A stretch of DNA of 64,000 bases from Catenisphaera adipataccumulans (GCF_014202755.1 NZ_JACHHK010000004.1:62001-126000), one strand, 5' to 3'; positions 15,310 to 23,811 are shown, counted from the stretch's first letter. The notes: generated by a model not told the origin, from the sequence alone. Numbers and translations are program-made.

Positions 15310-17979
15310 ATGGAATATATCATGAAGAGAGGTATAATAAAGAACATTGTTCGTTGGGCAATGACTGCTATCATTATCACCACCATGACTTTTGCCATGG
15401 TGTTTTCTAATGTCTCAGTTCATTCTGGACAAACCATAGCAGCGGAAGAAACAACAGAAACGTCTGCGGATCCAGACAGCCGTTCTTCTGATGAATCATC
15501 CGATGAAACGTCAGAAGATACGTCAAGCAAACAAACTCCATCAGAAAATAAGACAGATGAAAGCAAATCGGCTCCTGAAGATCCTGCAGAAACGGAAAAA
15601 GAAACAAAGACGGAACAACAAAGTTTATCTGCGATAATTTATACGGACGGATCGTATCAGCAGAAATCGAAAACGAAAGATCAAATCACACTGACTGGAA
15701 TGATGCCGGAAAATGCGGAAGTAAAAGCGTATCCAGTGTCCGTTAAAATCGAAGGAGCTAAAACGATCGCGGCATACGATATCACAATTTTCGATCAGGA
15801 TGGGAACACGTTTGAACCAGATCGTACGATTCAAGTGAAGATCCAGACGGAAGAAGCCATGGATACAGAAAAAACAATTGAAGTACAGCATAAAGAAAAT
15901 ATCGATTCTCAGCCAGAGTCCATTGCGATCACCTCAAATTCCAAACATGATGTCACCTTTGAAGCATCGCAGTTTTCCATCTATGCGGTCGGTGAGCATT
16001 ACACGGATACATGGATCTTTCAAGATGAAGACGGCACGGAAGTTTATAAAGAAATTCTTTCTTCGGGCGAAACACCGGTCAAACCGGCAACACCGGAAAA
16101 AGAGGGCTATCGTTTTATCGGCTGGAAAGACGAAAGCGGCAATATTCTGAGCGATGATGCATTCAGTACCGCCATTGGAACATTGACGGCAGATGAAACG
16201 CACGTTTATACCGCTGCCTATGAAAAAGTCTATCATGTCAGCTATGCGGGTGCTGCATCTTCAGATGCAGGCATCATTGCCGTGCAGGATTATTCAGAAG
16301 GCGAAACCTTAAATACTGGAACTGTGACATTCGTTCCGGCAGAAGGTTATGTGTTTAAAGGATGGTCGACAACCACAGATGGCTCGTCGCCGGTATCGGA
16401 TTCCACAACAGTTACCGAGGATATGACATTATATCCGATCGTCGAAAAAGGATATTGGATCACGTATCATTCCAACGGCGGCACAGCGCAGGAACCGACA
16501 TTTGTCAAGCAATCGCAGACACCAAGCGAAGGATCTCCGGCAGATCCGCTGAGCGTCACACCAACCCGAAAAGGATATACGTTTGCGGGATGGTATAAGG
16601 ATGAAGCGCTCACAGAAGAATGGACATCGACGGATAATACAACTACCTTGACGGGCAATACGGATTTATACGCGAAATGGGAACCGGCAGAGACAACATT
16701 CCAAGTCATCATCATGCAGGAAAACAATACCAGTACTGGATACGATTATGTCGAATCACAAAGTTTTGATGCCATGACGGATTCAACGATCACATTGACT
16801 CAGCCGTCGGGCAGTTCGTCGATCCGTATGGCATATACAGACAGTAATGGCAGTCAAACAGATACGTTTAGCAATTCGGCATATGATTACTTTCATATCA
16901 ATACCGATAAGACATTGGACAGCAGCAATTCATCGGTAACAGTAAGTGGTGACGGATCGACAAAAATTTATGTGTACTATGATCGGAATACATACACATT
17001 TGAATTTCATTTGAACAGTTATAACGCAAGTATGGCCAAAGACGGTGTAACTTATCGGGATTTCTCATATAGCGGCGGAGCAAATTATTATACATTTACT
17101 GCCAAGTATGGAGAATCGATTACGGAATGGCCATATCGCGGCAATGCCACTTTCTCGAATTCATCCTATGGTTATCAGTGGACGGGCTGGCGCGATGCGA
17201 ATGCATCCCAATACGGTTATGCCTACAGCCAGATGAATCGAACTGTGGTAGAAAGCGATATGATCCCGAACAGCTTGAAGAACACCGATAATGCAACCAT
17301 TACCGTTTATGGAGCGTGGGACGCCGGTGCCTCCTTGTATTACATTCATTTCTATGAAGACAAAGATGACGGGACACAGGAAGAACTGACGGATTATTAT
17401 TTTGAAGCGTACAGTACAACTTCAGGCTGGGTCGCAGCGGATTTACGTGGATTTACCAAAGAGGATTCCAAAACAACAGTTTCTTCGAGTCGAAAGGTCA
17501 GCTTCTATTACACAAGAAATAAATATACAATTGACTTTTATACCGCGGATGGATCCAGTGTTGCGCATGAATCAAGCGTTCCATACGATTACGTTGTCAA
17601 AACCAGTCTAGACGATCAATCGGATCAGTATTATCTAAATCCGACTGCACCGGAAGATGATTATATATTTGAAGGCTGGTATACTTCACCGACATTTGAA
17701 GAAGGCACCGAGTTTGAGTTTGACGACAGTTATAAGATGCCCGACAACAATATCAGTTTGTATCCAAAATGGTCACCGCCGTCTTATACGGTGAGCTTTG
17801 ATCTAAATGGTGCGGACGGCAGTATTGATTCTCAGACGGTGGTCAAAAACAACACAGCTTCCGAACCGGATGATCCAGTTCGTGAAGGGTATGAGTTTGT
17901 CGGCTGGTTCAATGAAGATGGTTCAGCCTTCAGCTTTGATACGCCGATCACGGCCGATACTACGTTGGTCGCACACTAG
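15310..17979 (+). CDS. Large pilus-tip adhesin with InlB B-repeats, N-terminal part up to an in-frame amber codon
   Basis: An 889-residue product with a signal peptide (hydrophobic core to ~residue 40, cleavage near IAA|EET), a low-complexity Ser/Thr/Glu stretch (~45-105), a beta-rich domain, then several InlB B-repeat/Flg_new units (GYxFxGWxxxxx..., each ending in LYxKW or similar). The frame ends at TAG 17977-17979 after TTLVAH, exactly where repeats of this type carry Trp; the same frame continues unbroken for 334 more codons. It is first in a pilus-type operon and occupies the place of Cpa in streptococcal FCT loci. The product as written would lack its C-terminal pilin domain, sorting signal and membrane anchor and would be secreted. 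ATG 15322 is an alternative start. Confidence 0.8.
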   Translation: MEYIMKRGIIKNIVRWAMTAIIITTMTFAMVFSNVSVHSGQTIAAEETTETSADPDSRSSDESSDETSEDTSSKQTPSENKTDESKSAPEDPAETEKETKTEQQSLSAIIYTDGSYQQKSKTKDQITLTGMMPENAEVKAYPVSVKIEGAKTIAAYDITIFDQDGNTFEPDRTIQVKIQTEEAMDTEKTIEVQHKENIDSQPESIAITSNSKHDVTFEASQFSIYAVGEHYTDTWIFQDEDGTEVYKEILSSGETPVKPATPEKEGYRFIGWKDESGNILSDDAFSTAIGTLTADETHVYTAAYEKVYHVSYAGAASSDAGIIAVQDYSEGETLNTGTVTFVPAEGYVFKGWSTTTDGSSPVSDSTTVTEDMTLYPIVEKGYWITYHSNGGTAQEPTFVKQSQTPSEGSPADPLSVTPTRKGYTFAGWYKDEALTEEWTSTDNTTTLTGNTDLYAKWEPAETTFQVIIMQENNTSTGYDYVESQSFDAMTDSTITLTQPSGSSSIRMAYTDSNGSQTDTFSNSAYDYFHINTDKTLDSSNSSVTVSGDGSTKIYVYYDRNTYTFEFHLNSYNASMAKDGVTYRDFSYSGGANYYTFTAKYGESITEWPYRGNATFSNSSYGYQWTGWRDANASQYGYAYSQMNRTVVESDMIPNSLKNTDNATITVYGAWDAGASLYYIHFYEDKDDGTQEELTDYYFEAYSTTSGWVAADLRGFTKEDSKTTVSSSRKVSFYYTRNKYTIDFYTADGSSVAHESSVPYDYVVKTSLDDQSDQYYLNPTAPEDDYIFEGWYTSPTFEEGTEFEFDDSYKMPDNNISLYPKWSPPSYTVSFDLNGADGSIDSQTVVKNNTASEPDDPVREGYEFVGWFNEDGSAFSFDTPITADTTLVAH

Positions 17980-18981
17980 CAAAGCAGCGTCACCACAAAT
18001 ATTGTCTATGATCCAAACGGAGGATCACCAAGTGATACGTGGCAGTCGGACACATCCTATCATTTAGGAAGTCAAGGCATTGTCGGCAACATGAAAAGCG
18101 GTGTCGAACCGCCGAGCGGAAAAAATGATTTCATTTGTTGGAATACAAAAGCAGACGGCACGGGTACAAATTATTATCCGGAAGATCTAATTGCGGTCAC
18201 GGAAGAAAACTTGACATTATATGCAGTCTGGGCAGATCAACGAGCTACCCAGCTGACATTTGATGCCAACGGCGGAAGCTACAATGACAGTACCACGCAG
18301 CGTATCGTGCAGTTCCCGGATTATACGGAAGACAGTGAAAATGTGCCGAATACAGAATTCACCATTACGAATACGTATACACCGGAGCGAAGCGGTTATA
18401 TATTCAAAGGCTGGGCAACAACGGCAGATGCAGATACGGCAGAATACAATGTCGAAGATGTTATCCAGGCGGATACCTTAGACACAAATATTCTGTATGC
18501 GGTCTGGGAGCCGGTCTGCAGCTTGACTGTCAAGAAAGTTGTCGATGGTGAATATGGTGATAAAAATAAATCGTTTAATTTTACCATCACATTAAAAGAT
18601 GAAAACGGCGATCTGGTGAATGCAACTTACAGCAGTATGCAGTTCGTAAACGGACAATATACAGCTCAACTGAAAAATGACCAATCCATCAAATTTGCGG
18701 ACATTCCGGAAGGATATACCTATGAAATTCAGGAAGATGATTATTCATCCGAAGAATATGAAACATCCAGCTCCGGGGATGCTGCACAAGGAACATTGAC
18801 CGAAAAAGCGGACGGTACATACGATTACGAGGTCATTTATACGAACAAGCGTGATATCACGATCACAGGTATCCTCGAAGATCATGCCGGGTTACGCGTG
18901 CTGCTAGTCGTTGCGGTTGCTGCAGTGATCTATGGAATTTATCGGAAACAGAAACAAAAAATCACAAGGAGCGATAAATGA
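17980..18981 (+). pseudogene. C-terminal part of the interrupted tip adhesin
   Basis: It is in the same frame as the upstream gene, directly after the TAG codon. It holds two or three more InlB B-repeats (ending LYAVW), then a Spy0128/DUF7601-type isopeptide domain with the Lys in LTVKKVVDG, Glu in YTYEIQE and Asn in YTNKRD positioned as in intramolecular Lys-Asn bonds. The end reads ITITG, a hydrophobic helix and a basic tail (YRKQKQK), the same sorting-type signal as the backbone pilin two genes downstream. No ribosome site precedes the first internal ATG (18091), so separate translation is unlikely. Together the two parts would make 1223 residues. It could be a null allele, a readthrough site or a sequencing error. 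Confidence 0.75.
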
Positions 18982-19493
18982 CCGGATCAAATAAAAAGGA
19001 ATTGCCGATTTCAGCTGAAGTAAAACTATTGGTCATGAAAATCGTAATGATCATTCTGTTTTTGATCATGCTGTTTACATTTCTGTTTGGGATCATGAAA
19101 GAACCTGACAATATGATGAATCCGGCCATTAAAGAAGGCGACCTGGTGATCTACTATCGTCTGGACAAGGATTATCTGGCTGGAGATGTCGTCATGGTGA
19201 AGTACGACGGTGAAATTTCGCCAAAACGTGTCGTAGCAGTTGCCGGCGATACCGTTGAAATCACAGACGAAGGGTTAGTTGTCAATGGGTACGTCCAGCA
19301 GGAAAAGGATATCTATACGGAAACGCTGCCTTACAAAGGGAAGGTCAGCTATCCGCTGAAAATAAAAGAGGGACAAGTCTTCGTACTCGGAGATAATCGT
19401 CCATATTCGTTGGACAGCCGGAACTATGGACCGGTGTCCACAGATGCAATAAAGGGTCAGGTCATTACCGTGATCCGCCGAAGAGGGATTTAA
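18978..19493 (+). CDS. SipA-like signal peptidase I homologue lacking the catalytic serine (pilus assembly factor)
   Basis: 171 residues with one N-terminal membrane helix (~residues 18-40) followed by the S26 signal peptidase fold. The family boxes are clear: NPAIKEGD, the PKRVVAVAGDTVEI segment with the general-base Lys83, and GDNRPYSLDSRNYGPV. However, the nucleophile box that normally reads SMxP here reads MMNP (residues 46-49), so the catalytic Ser is replaced by Met. In streptococcal FCT loci a degenerate signal peptidase, SipA/LepA, sits at this same position and is needed for pilus polymerisation without protease activity. By analogy this is a pilin chaperone, not a processing enzyme. 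It overlaps the adhesin gene by 4 bases (ATGA). Confidence 0.82.
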   Translation: MTGSNKKELPISAEVKLLVMKIVMIILFLIMLFTFLFGIMKEPDNMMNPAIKEGDLVIYYRLDKDYLAGDVVMVKYDGEISPKRVVAVAGDTVEITDEGLVVNGYVQQEKDIYTETLPYKGKVSYPLKIKEGQVFVLGDNRPYSLDSRNYGPVSTDAIKGQVITVIRRRGI

Positions 19494-19515
19494 ATGATCA
19501 AATAAAGATCATTTA
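19491..19515 (+). other. Intergenic hairpin between the SipA-like gene and the backbone pilin gene
   Basis: TAAATGATC (19491-19499) and GATCATTTA (19507-19515) form a perfect 9-bp inverted repeat with a 7-base loop. No T-run follows, so it is not a standard terminator. It could be a processing or stability element that raises pilin mRNA levels. Confidence 0.4.
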
Positions 19516-19539
19516 AAGAAATAAATAAGGAGAGTATTT

Positions 19540-20658
19540 ATGAAGAGAACAAAATTATTTAAGGTATTGCTTTCGATGTTTGTGGCAGTCGTCATGCTTG
19601 CCGTGCCGATCCAAGCGGATACGGTAGATCCGGGAAGCTATACTACAGCAACTGATGAACAGAAAACAACGACTCCGTTTATCACAAAGCACATGGTAGG
19701 AAATTTAGGAACTTCTATTAGTGGCGACTTTAAATTTACTTTTACGCAGCTGGATACGACGACGACAACGGTATTAGCGAATTCAGCTCCGATTGCAGAT
19801 GTTACGATCAGCGTGGACAAAACACAGACTGAAACACAGCAGGATGTCATGGGAACTATTACGTTACCATCTTACAGTACACCAGGTGTCTATGCTTACA
19901 CCGTTGCCGAGTCAACAAGTACACCGACCGGATATACCGATTACAATGATCCGGGATTACTGACTTTCGATACCAATACATATACGATGTTGGTCTATGT
20001 CAATTCGGATAATCAAGTTATCGCGGTTACATCTGTCAACAATTCAACAGGAAACAAGGTAACATGGGAAGATTATAAAGGAATGGAATTTACCAACGAA
20101 ATCGTCAAGAAAGCCAATCCAGGTTCTGACAGTACAGATCTGAGCATTACGAAGAGTGTAACAGGAACATATGGTGATAAAACAAAAAAATTCTCTTTTA
20201 CCGTAACCTTTGATACCAATGGTACAGTTGCTTTACCAACCGATTGGTCTTTGAGCTCGATCACTGCCACCATAGGTTCAGATGCAGTTACGAACAATAG
20301 TGGTGTTTTCACATTTAATTTGAAAGACGGTGAAACCATTAACTTCAATAACATCCCGGCTGGTGTAAACTATACGGTTACCGAGACCGGCGTCGAAAAC
20401 TACACGGCAACTTATACCAATACACATGGAACGGCCTCGGACACGGCTGTTGTCGGAACAAAAGGACAAGGCGTAACAGCCGGAAGTTATCTGATCTATG
20501 AAAGCGGCGGAAACTCGGGTACGATGGTCAATGATTATCCAGATATCACCATTACTGGTATTCTGACGGATAACGCACCGTTTATCGCTGTGATCGCATT
20601 TGCAGCAGTTGCATTATTTCTGTATCGTTCCGCTAAGAAAAAGGCAATGAATTCCTAA
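19540..20658 (+). CDS. Two-domain isopeptide backbone pilin (Spy0128/FctA-like)
   Basis: 372 residues with a signal peptide cleaved near residue 26 (PIQA|D). It has two beta-sandwich domains of the Spy0128 type. Candidate intramolecular isopeptide triads can be read directly: Lys50-Glu124-Asn186 in the N-domain (ITKHM, TVAES, FTNE) and Lys205-Glu282-Asn331 in the C-domain (ITKSV, TVTETG, VNDYP). Lys180, six residues before Asn186, sits where Spy0128 has its polymerising lysine. The C-terminus is ITITG (336-340), a hydrophobic helix and a KKK tail, a variant of the EVPTG-type signal used by class B pilin sortases. A strong GGAG site precedes the start. It is Thr-rich and would form the pilus shaft. 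Confidence 0.88.
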   Translation: MKRTKLFKVLLSMFVAVVMLAVPIQADTVDPGSYTTATDEQKTTTPFITKHMVGNLGTSISGDFKFTFTQLDTTTTTVLANSAPIADVTISVDKTQTETQQDVMGTITLPSYSTPGVYAYTVAESTSTPTGYTDYNDPGLLTFDTNTYTMLVYVNSDNQVIAVTSVNNSTGNKVTWEDYKGMEFTNEIVKKANPGSDSTDLSITKSVTGTYGDKTKKFSFTVTFDTNGTVALPTDWSLSSITATIGSDAVTNNSGVFTFNLKDGETINFNNIPAGVNYTVTETGVENYTATYTNTHGTASDTAVVGTKGQGVTAGSYLIYESGGNSGTMVNDYPDITITGILTDNAPFIAVIAFAAVALFLYRSAKKKAMNS

Positions 20659-20676
20659 TCTTGAAGAGGTAACGGA

Positions 20677-21600
20677 ATGCGAAAACCTTTCCGTTCTTCG
20701 GGCTCTTCAGAGAAAAGGATCCGCAAGATCCTTAAGGGATTAAATGGACTGGTGGATTTCTTCATTATTGCTTTTCTGGTCCTGCTGGTGGCGTTCGGAA
20801 TCTATTCCATTTACGATAACCATCAGATCATGCAGAATGCCAGCACGGAGCAGTTTGAAACATACAAACCGAAAAGAAACCAGTCCATCCCTTTTTCAAA
20901 ATTACAGAAAATCAATCCGGAAGTCATCGGCTGGATTCATATCTACGGCACCGGGATCGATTATCCTTTTGCGCAAGGGGAGGATGACGAAAAATATATC
21001 AATACCGGTATTGACGGTTCGTATGATTTATCCGGTGCGGTATTCATGCATTGTAAAAATGCGCGGGATTTCAGTGACTACAACACCATATTATACGGAC
21101 ATCACATGGAATATCATCGAATGTTCGGTGATTTGGATCAGTTTGAAAAAAAGAAATTTTTCAAGACGCACAAATATGGCGATGTCTATTACAATGGAAA
21201 GCACCACGGCGTTCGGATCATCGCATATCTGAAAGCAGATGCCTATGATGATTCGGTATACCAGATTGTTGGTGAGGATACCAGTCAGCGGCAGGCTTAC
21301 TTGGATCACATCTATGAAATCGCTGTGCATGAACGTCAGATCGGCACCGGTCCGGAGGATCAATTGCTTGTATTATCGACTTGCGCAAGCGGCGCCGGAA
21401 CAAACCAACGGTATCTGCTGGTTGCGGAGATCACGGATAAAACATATAAAAATACGTTCAAAGAAGAAGAACGATCCTTGAAATCTACTGATTCCTGGTT
21501 CAGTCGATGGCCGATCTGGTGGTGGATCACTGGTATCGTATTGATTGCGTTATTGATCGTTTGGTTCAGGAAAAAACACCAGACTAAGAAAGGAGGATGA
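20677..21600 (+). CDS. Class B sortase, pilin polymerase (SrtC/Spy0129-like)
   Basis: 307 residues. The N-terminal membrane helix spans ~27-47 and a second hydrophobic helix (WWWITGIVLIALLIVWF) is near the C-terminus, with the catalytic domain between them outside the cell. The active-site residues are His142 (YGHHM), Cys236 (LSTCASG) and Arg245 (NQRYLL), with the class B features DYPFAQGEDDEKYI and NTILYGHH. It would join pilin threonines at ITITG to a lysine of the next subunit. C-terminal anchors are typical of pilin-specific sortases. It lies 18 bases after the backbone pilin gene and is followed immediately by the basal pilin gene, whose AAAGGAGG site overlaps its end. Confidence 0.9.
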   Translation: MRKPFRSSGSSEKRIRKILKGLNGLVDFFIIAFLVLLVAFGIYSIYDNHQIMQNASTEQFETYKPKRNQSIPFSKLQKINPEVIGWIHIYGTGIDYPFAQGEDDEKYINTGIDGSYDLSGAVFMHCKNARDFSDYNTILYGHHMEYHRMFGDLDQFEKKKFFKTHKYGDVYYNGKHHGVRIIAYLKADAYDDSVYQIVGEDTSQRQAYLDHIYEIAVHERQIGTGPEDQLLVLSTCASGAGTNQRYLLVAEITDKTYKNTFKEEERSLKSTDSWFSRWPIWWWITGIVLIALLIVWFRKKHQTKKGG

Positions 21601-21606
21601 TCAGCC

Positions 21607-22296
21607 GTGCGAAAATTATTGAGTATTCTGCTTAGCGGAGTCATGGCCCTGCTGTTTTGTATCGTACCGGTACAGGCGCAGGAACGGCAAGAAACATCCT
21701 CTGTTACGATCCGACAGACCATAGAAATCAATGGAAATTATCCAGAACAACTTGATCGGACCGTAAAGTATATATTGACCGCAGAAAACAATGCCCCGCT
21801 GCCAAATACACTGTCTACTATTTCAATCACAGGCAGCGATTCAGCATTGTTGACGTTCAGTGTGAATGAAGAGGCGGAAAATGCAGTCATTCTGACAGAA
21901 CCGCAGGATGATCCCTATATTTATACCATTACGGCTCAATCGGTTGATGATGAGAATTTCAGCATCGATACAAAGTCCTACCAGATCGAAGTTCTTGTTC
22001 AGCAGACACCGGACGGTCAGCGATATTTACAGGTGGTGTGCATTGATTTGACCACCGGCAAGAAAGTGGATACGATCTCGTTTACACATACATATGAAGG
22101 TGTTGTCCCAGAAGAAAAAGAGGAAACCGATCCACCAAAAAAGAATGAAAATACACCAACCAGTTATGTGCAGCAGATCAAAAAAGACGTCAAAACCGGA
22201 CAGGCTTATTATTTAACGCTATTTGTGATGGTATTCCTGTTCTCGGCCGCTGCTTTATGGATCATGCCAAAAACATCGCGTAAGAAAAACCATTGA
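21607..22296 (+). CDS. FctB-like basal/minor pilin
   Basis: 229 residues with a GTG start 10 bases after AAAGGAGG. The signal peptide ends near VQA|QE (residue 24). A single immunoglobulin-like domain related to the FctA/FctB fold follows (pattern YIYTITAQ and TGKKVDTISFTHTYEG). The isopeptide Asn expected in F-x-N-x-Y is His161 and the expected Lys appears as Gln37, so the internal bond is probably absent. A Pro/Glu/Lys-rich linker leads to DVKTG (194-198), a hydrophobic helix and a KKNH tail. DVKTG differs from the shaft signal ITITG and resembles the wall proteins in this window, consistent with a basal subunit handed to a housekeeping sortase. It is last in the operon. Confidence 0.78.
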   Translation: MRKLLSILLSGVMALLFCIVPVQAQERQETSSVTIRQTIEINGNYPEQLDRTVKYILTAENNAPLPNTLSTISITGSDSALLTFSVNEEAENAVILTEPQDDPYIYTITAQSVDDENFSIDTKSYQIEVLVQQTPDGQRYLQVVCIDLTTGKKVDTISFTHTYEGVVPEEKEETDPPKKNENTPTSYVQQIKKDVKTGQAYYLTLFVMVFLFSAAALWIMPKTSRKKNH

Positions 22297-22299
22297 CCG

Positions 22300-22329
22300 A
22301 AAGTCATCTGTGAAAGCAGATGACTTTTT
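22300..22329 (+). terminator. Intrinsic terminator of the pilus operon
   Basis: AAAGTCATCTG and CAGATGACTTT form an 11-bp stem with a 6-base loop, followed by a T-run, just after the basal pilin stop codon. Confidence 0.85.
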
Positions 22330-22332
22330 CTA

Positions 22333-22361
22333 TTGAATAAACCAATTTTTTTGGCTATAAT
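22333..22361 (+). promoter_or_regulatory. Promoter of the tyrS T-box leader
   Basis: TTGAAT (22333-22338) and a consensus TATAAT (22356-22361) are separated by 17 bp. The start of transcription would be near 22368. Confidence 0.75.
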
Positions 22362-22367
22362 ACGCAT

Positions 22368-22566
22368 GTAGCGTTGAAAAGAAAGAGTACATGAAAACGT
22401 CGGATCCAGAGAAAGGCCGGTTGGTGAAAGGCCTCGTTCGGCATTCATGGAATACACCTTGGAGCTTCTTCGGACGTATCTCTGCGTTAAAGGGAAGAGC
22501 GCATGCACATGCATGAAGTAAGGTGGTACCGCGAACATTTCGTCCTTATAGAAGGGCGTTTTTTTA
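22368..22566 (+). promoter_or_regulatory. T-box riboswitch (tyrosine, UAC specifier) controlling tyrS
   Basis: The T-box motif AAGGTGGTACCGCG lies at 22520-22533, and the specifier codon TAC followed by A is at 22453-22455 in the Stem I bulge (GGAATACACC). The terminator CGTCCTT / GAAGGGCG with seven T residues ends at 22565. The tRNA-Tyr specifier agrees with the gene it precedes. Confidence 0.93.
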
Positions 22567-22578
22567 TGGGAGGAAACT

Positions 22579-23811
22579 ATGGAATTATTTCAGGAATTAC
22601 AATGGCGCGGCTTGATCGATAATGTGACAAGCCCGGAAGTCGAAGATGTCATCAACAATCAAAAGATCACGTTTTACATCGGTACGGATCCGACGGCCGA
22701 CAGTCTGCATATCGGCCATTATTCGTCCTTGTTGATGGCAAAACGCTTGGAAAAACACGGCCATCATCCGATCATGTTGGTGGGCGGCGCAACCGGCTTC
22801 ATCGGCGATCCGAAAGCGACCGGAGAACGCCAGATGCTGACAAAAGAAACACTGGAACACAATTTCAACTGCCTGCATGATCAAATCAAAAAAATCTGGG
22901 GCTTTGAAATGGTCAACAACTTAGACTGGACCAAGAACATGTCGGTGATCGATTTCCTGCGCGATTATGGAAAATTGTTCAATGTCACGTATATGCTGAA
23001 TAAAGAAACGGTCAAGAAACGGCTGGAGACCGGCATCAGTTATACAGAATTTTCTTATATGATCCTGCAGTCGCTGGACTTCCTGCACTTGTATCAGGAA
23101 AAGAACTGCGTGATGCAGATCGGCGGTCAGGATCAGTGGGGCAACATCACATCCGGACTGGAACTGATCCGGAAAAAATGCGGTGCCAATACGAAGTGCT
23201 ATGGTCTGACCATGCCGCTGATCACCAAAGCGGATGGCTCGAAGTTTGGAAAGAGCGAAAGCGGAACGGTCTGGCTGGATGCTGAAAAGACCTCTCCGTA
23301 CGAACTGTATCAGTTCTTATTTAATACCGAAGATGCCAAGGTCGTTGAATACTTAAAGAAGCTGACGTTCTTAAGTGTAGAAGAGATCCAGAAGCTGGAC
23401 AAAGCGACACAGGAAGAGCCGCACAAACGCATGGCACAGCGGGCTCTGGCCGAAGAAGTAGTGCGCGACCTGCATGGACAGGAAGGACTGGATTCTGCTT
23501 TATCCATCACCAATGCGCTGTTCCGCGGCAATTTAAACGATTTAAGCGAGCAGCAGCGCCGGGATGCCATGAAAAACATGGAAAAAGTCGACTGCGAAAA
23601 CGGTCTGATCCTGGAAGATGTTTTGGTCAAATGCTCGATAGCCTCCAGCAAGCGTGAGGCGCGGGAATGGATCAACGGCAATTCCATCAGTATCAACGGT
23701 GAAAAGATCAAGGATACGCATTTTGTGGTCGATAAAGAAAATGCGTACGTAGACAATTATGTCATCGTACGCCGCGGAAAAAAGAGATATTATTGTCTGA
23801 ATCTTCAATAA
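22579..23811 (+). CDS. tyrS: Tyrosyl-tRNA synthetase
   Basis: A 410-residue class Ic synthetase. The HIGH motif appears as SLHIGHYSSLL (about residues 36-46) after the TyrRS signature FYIGTDPTAD, and the KMSKS loop as KFGKSESG (about 220-227). QIGGQDQWGNI is the tyrosine/adenylate-binding region. An S4-like RNA-binding domain occupies the C-terminal ~70 residues (SSKREAREWINGNSISING). It charges tRNA-Tyr for translation. The ATG is preceded by GGGAGG. The 3' end overlaps the convergent yhcC-like gene by 7 bases, with no room for a separate terminator. Confidence 0.97.
   Translation: MELFQELQWRGLIDNVTSPEVEDVINNQKITFYIGTDPTADSLHIGHYSSLLMAKRLEKHGHHPIMLVGGATGFIGDPKATGERQMLTKETLEHNFNCLHDQIKKIWGFEMVNNLDWTKNMSVIDFLRDYGKLFNVTYMLNKETVKKRLETGISYTEFSYMILQSLDFLHLYQEKNCVMQIGGQDQWGNITSGLELIRKKCGANTKCYGLTMPLITKADGSKFGKSESGTVWLDAEKTSPYELYQFLFNTEDAKVVEYLKKLTFLSVEEIQKLDKATQEEPHKRMAQRALAEEVVRDLHGQEGLDSALSITNALFRGNLNDLSEQQRRDAMKNMEKVDCENGLILEDVLVKCSIASSKREAREWINGNSISINGEKIKDTHFVVDKENAYVDNYVIVRRGKKRYYCLNLQ

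Noticed and set aside
17977-17979. Genome-wide recoding of UAG to explain the open frame in the adhesin
   Set aside because: Several core genes here, including gmk, rimP, nusA, rbfA and ilvE, end in TAG with no downstream coding continuation.
18978-19493. Annotation as an active housekeeping signal peptidase I
   Set aside because: The nucleophilic Ser is replaced by Met and the gene is embedded in a pilus operon.
15113-22330. The pilus locus as an integrated mobile element
   Set aside because: No integrase, transposase, flanking direct repeats or attachment site is visible; only the composition and gene content hint at transfer.
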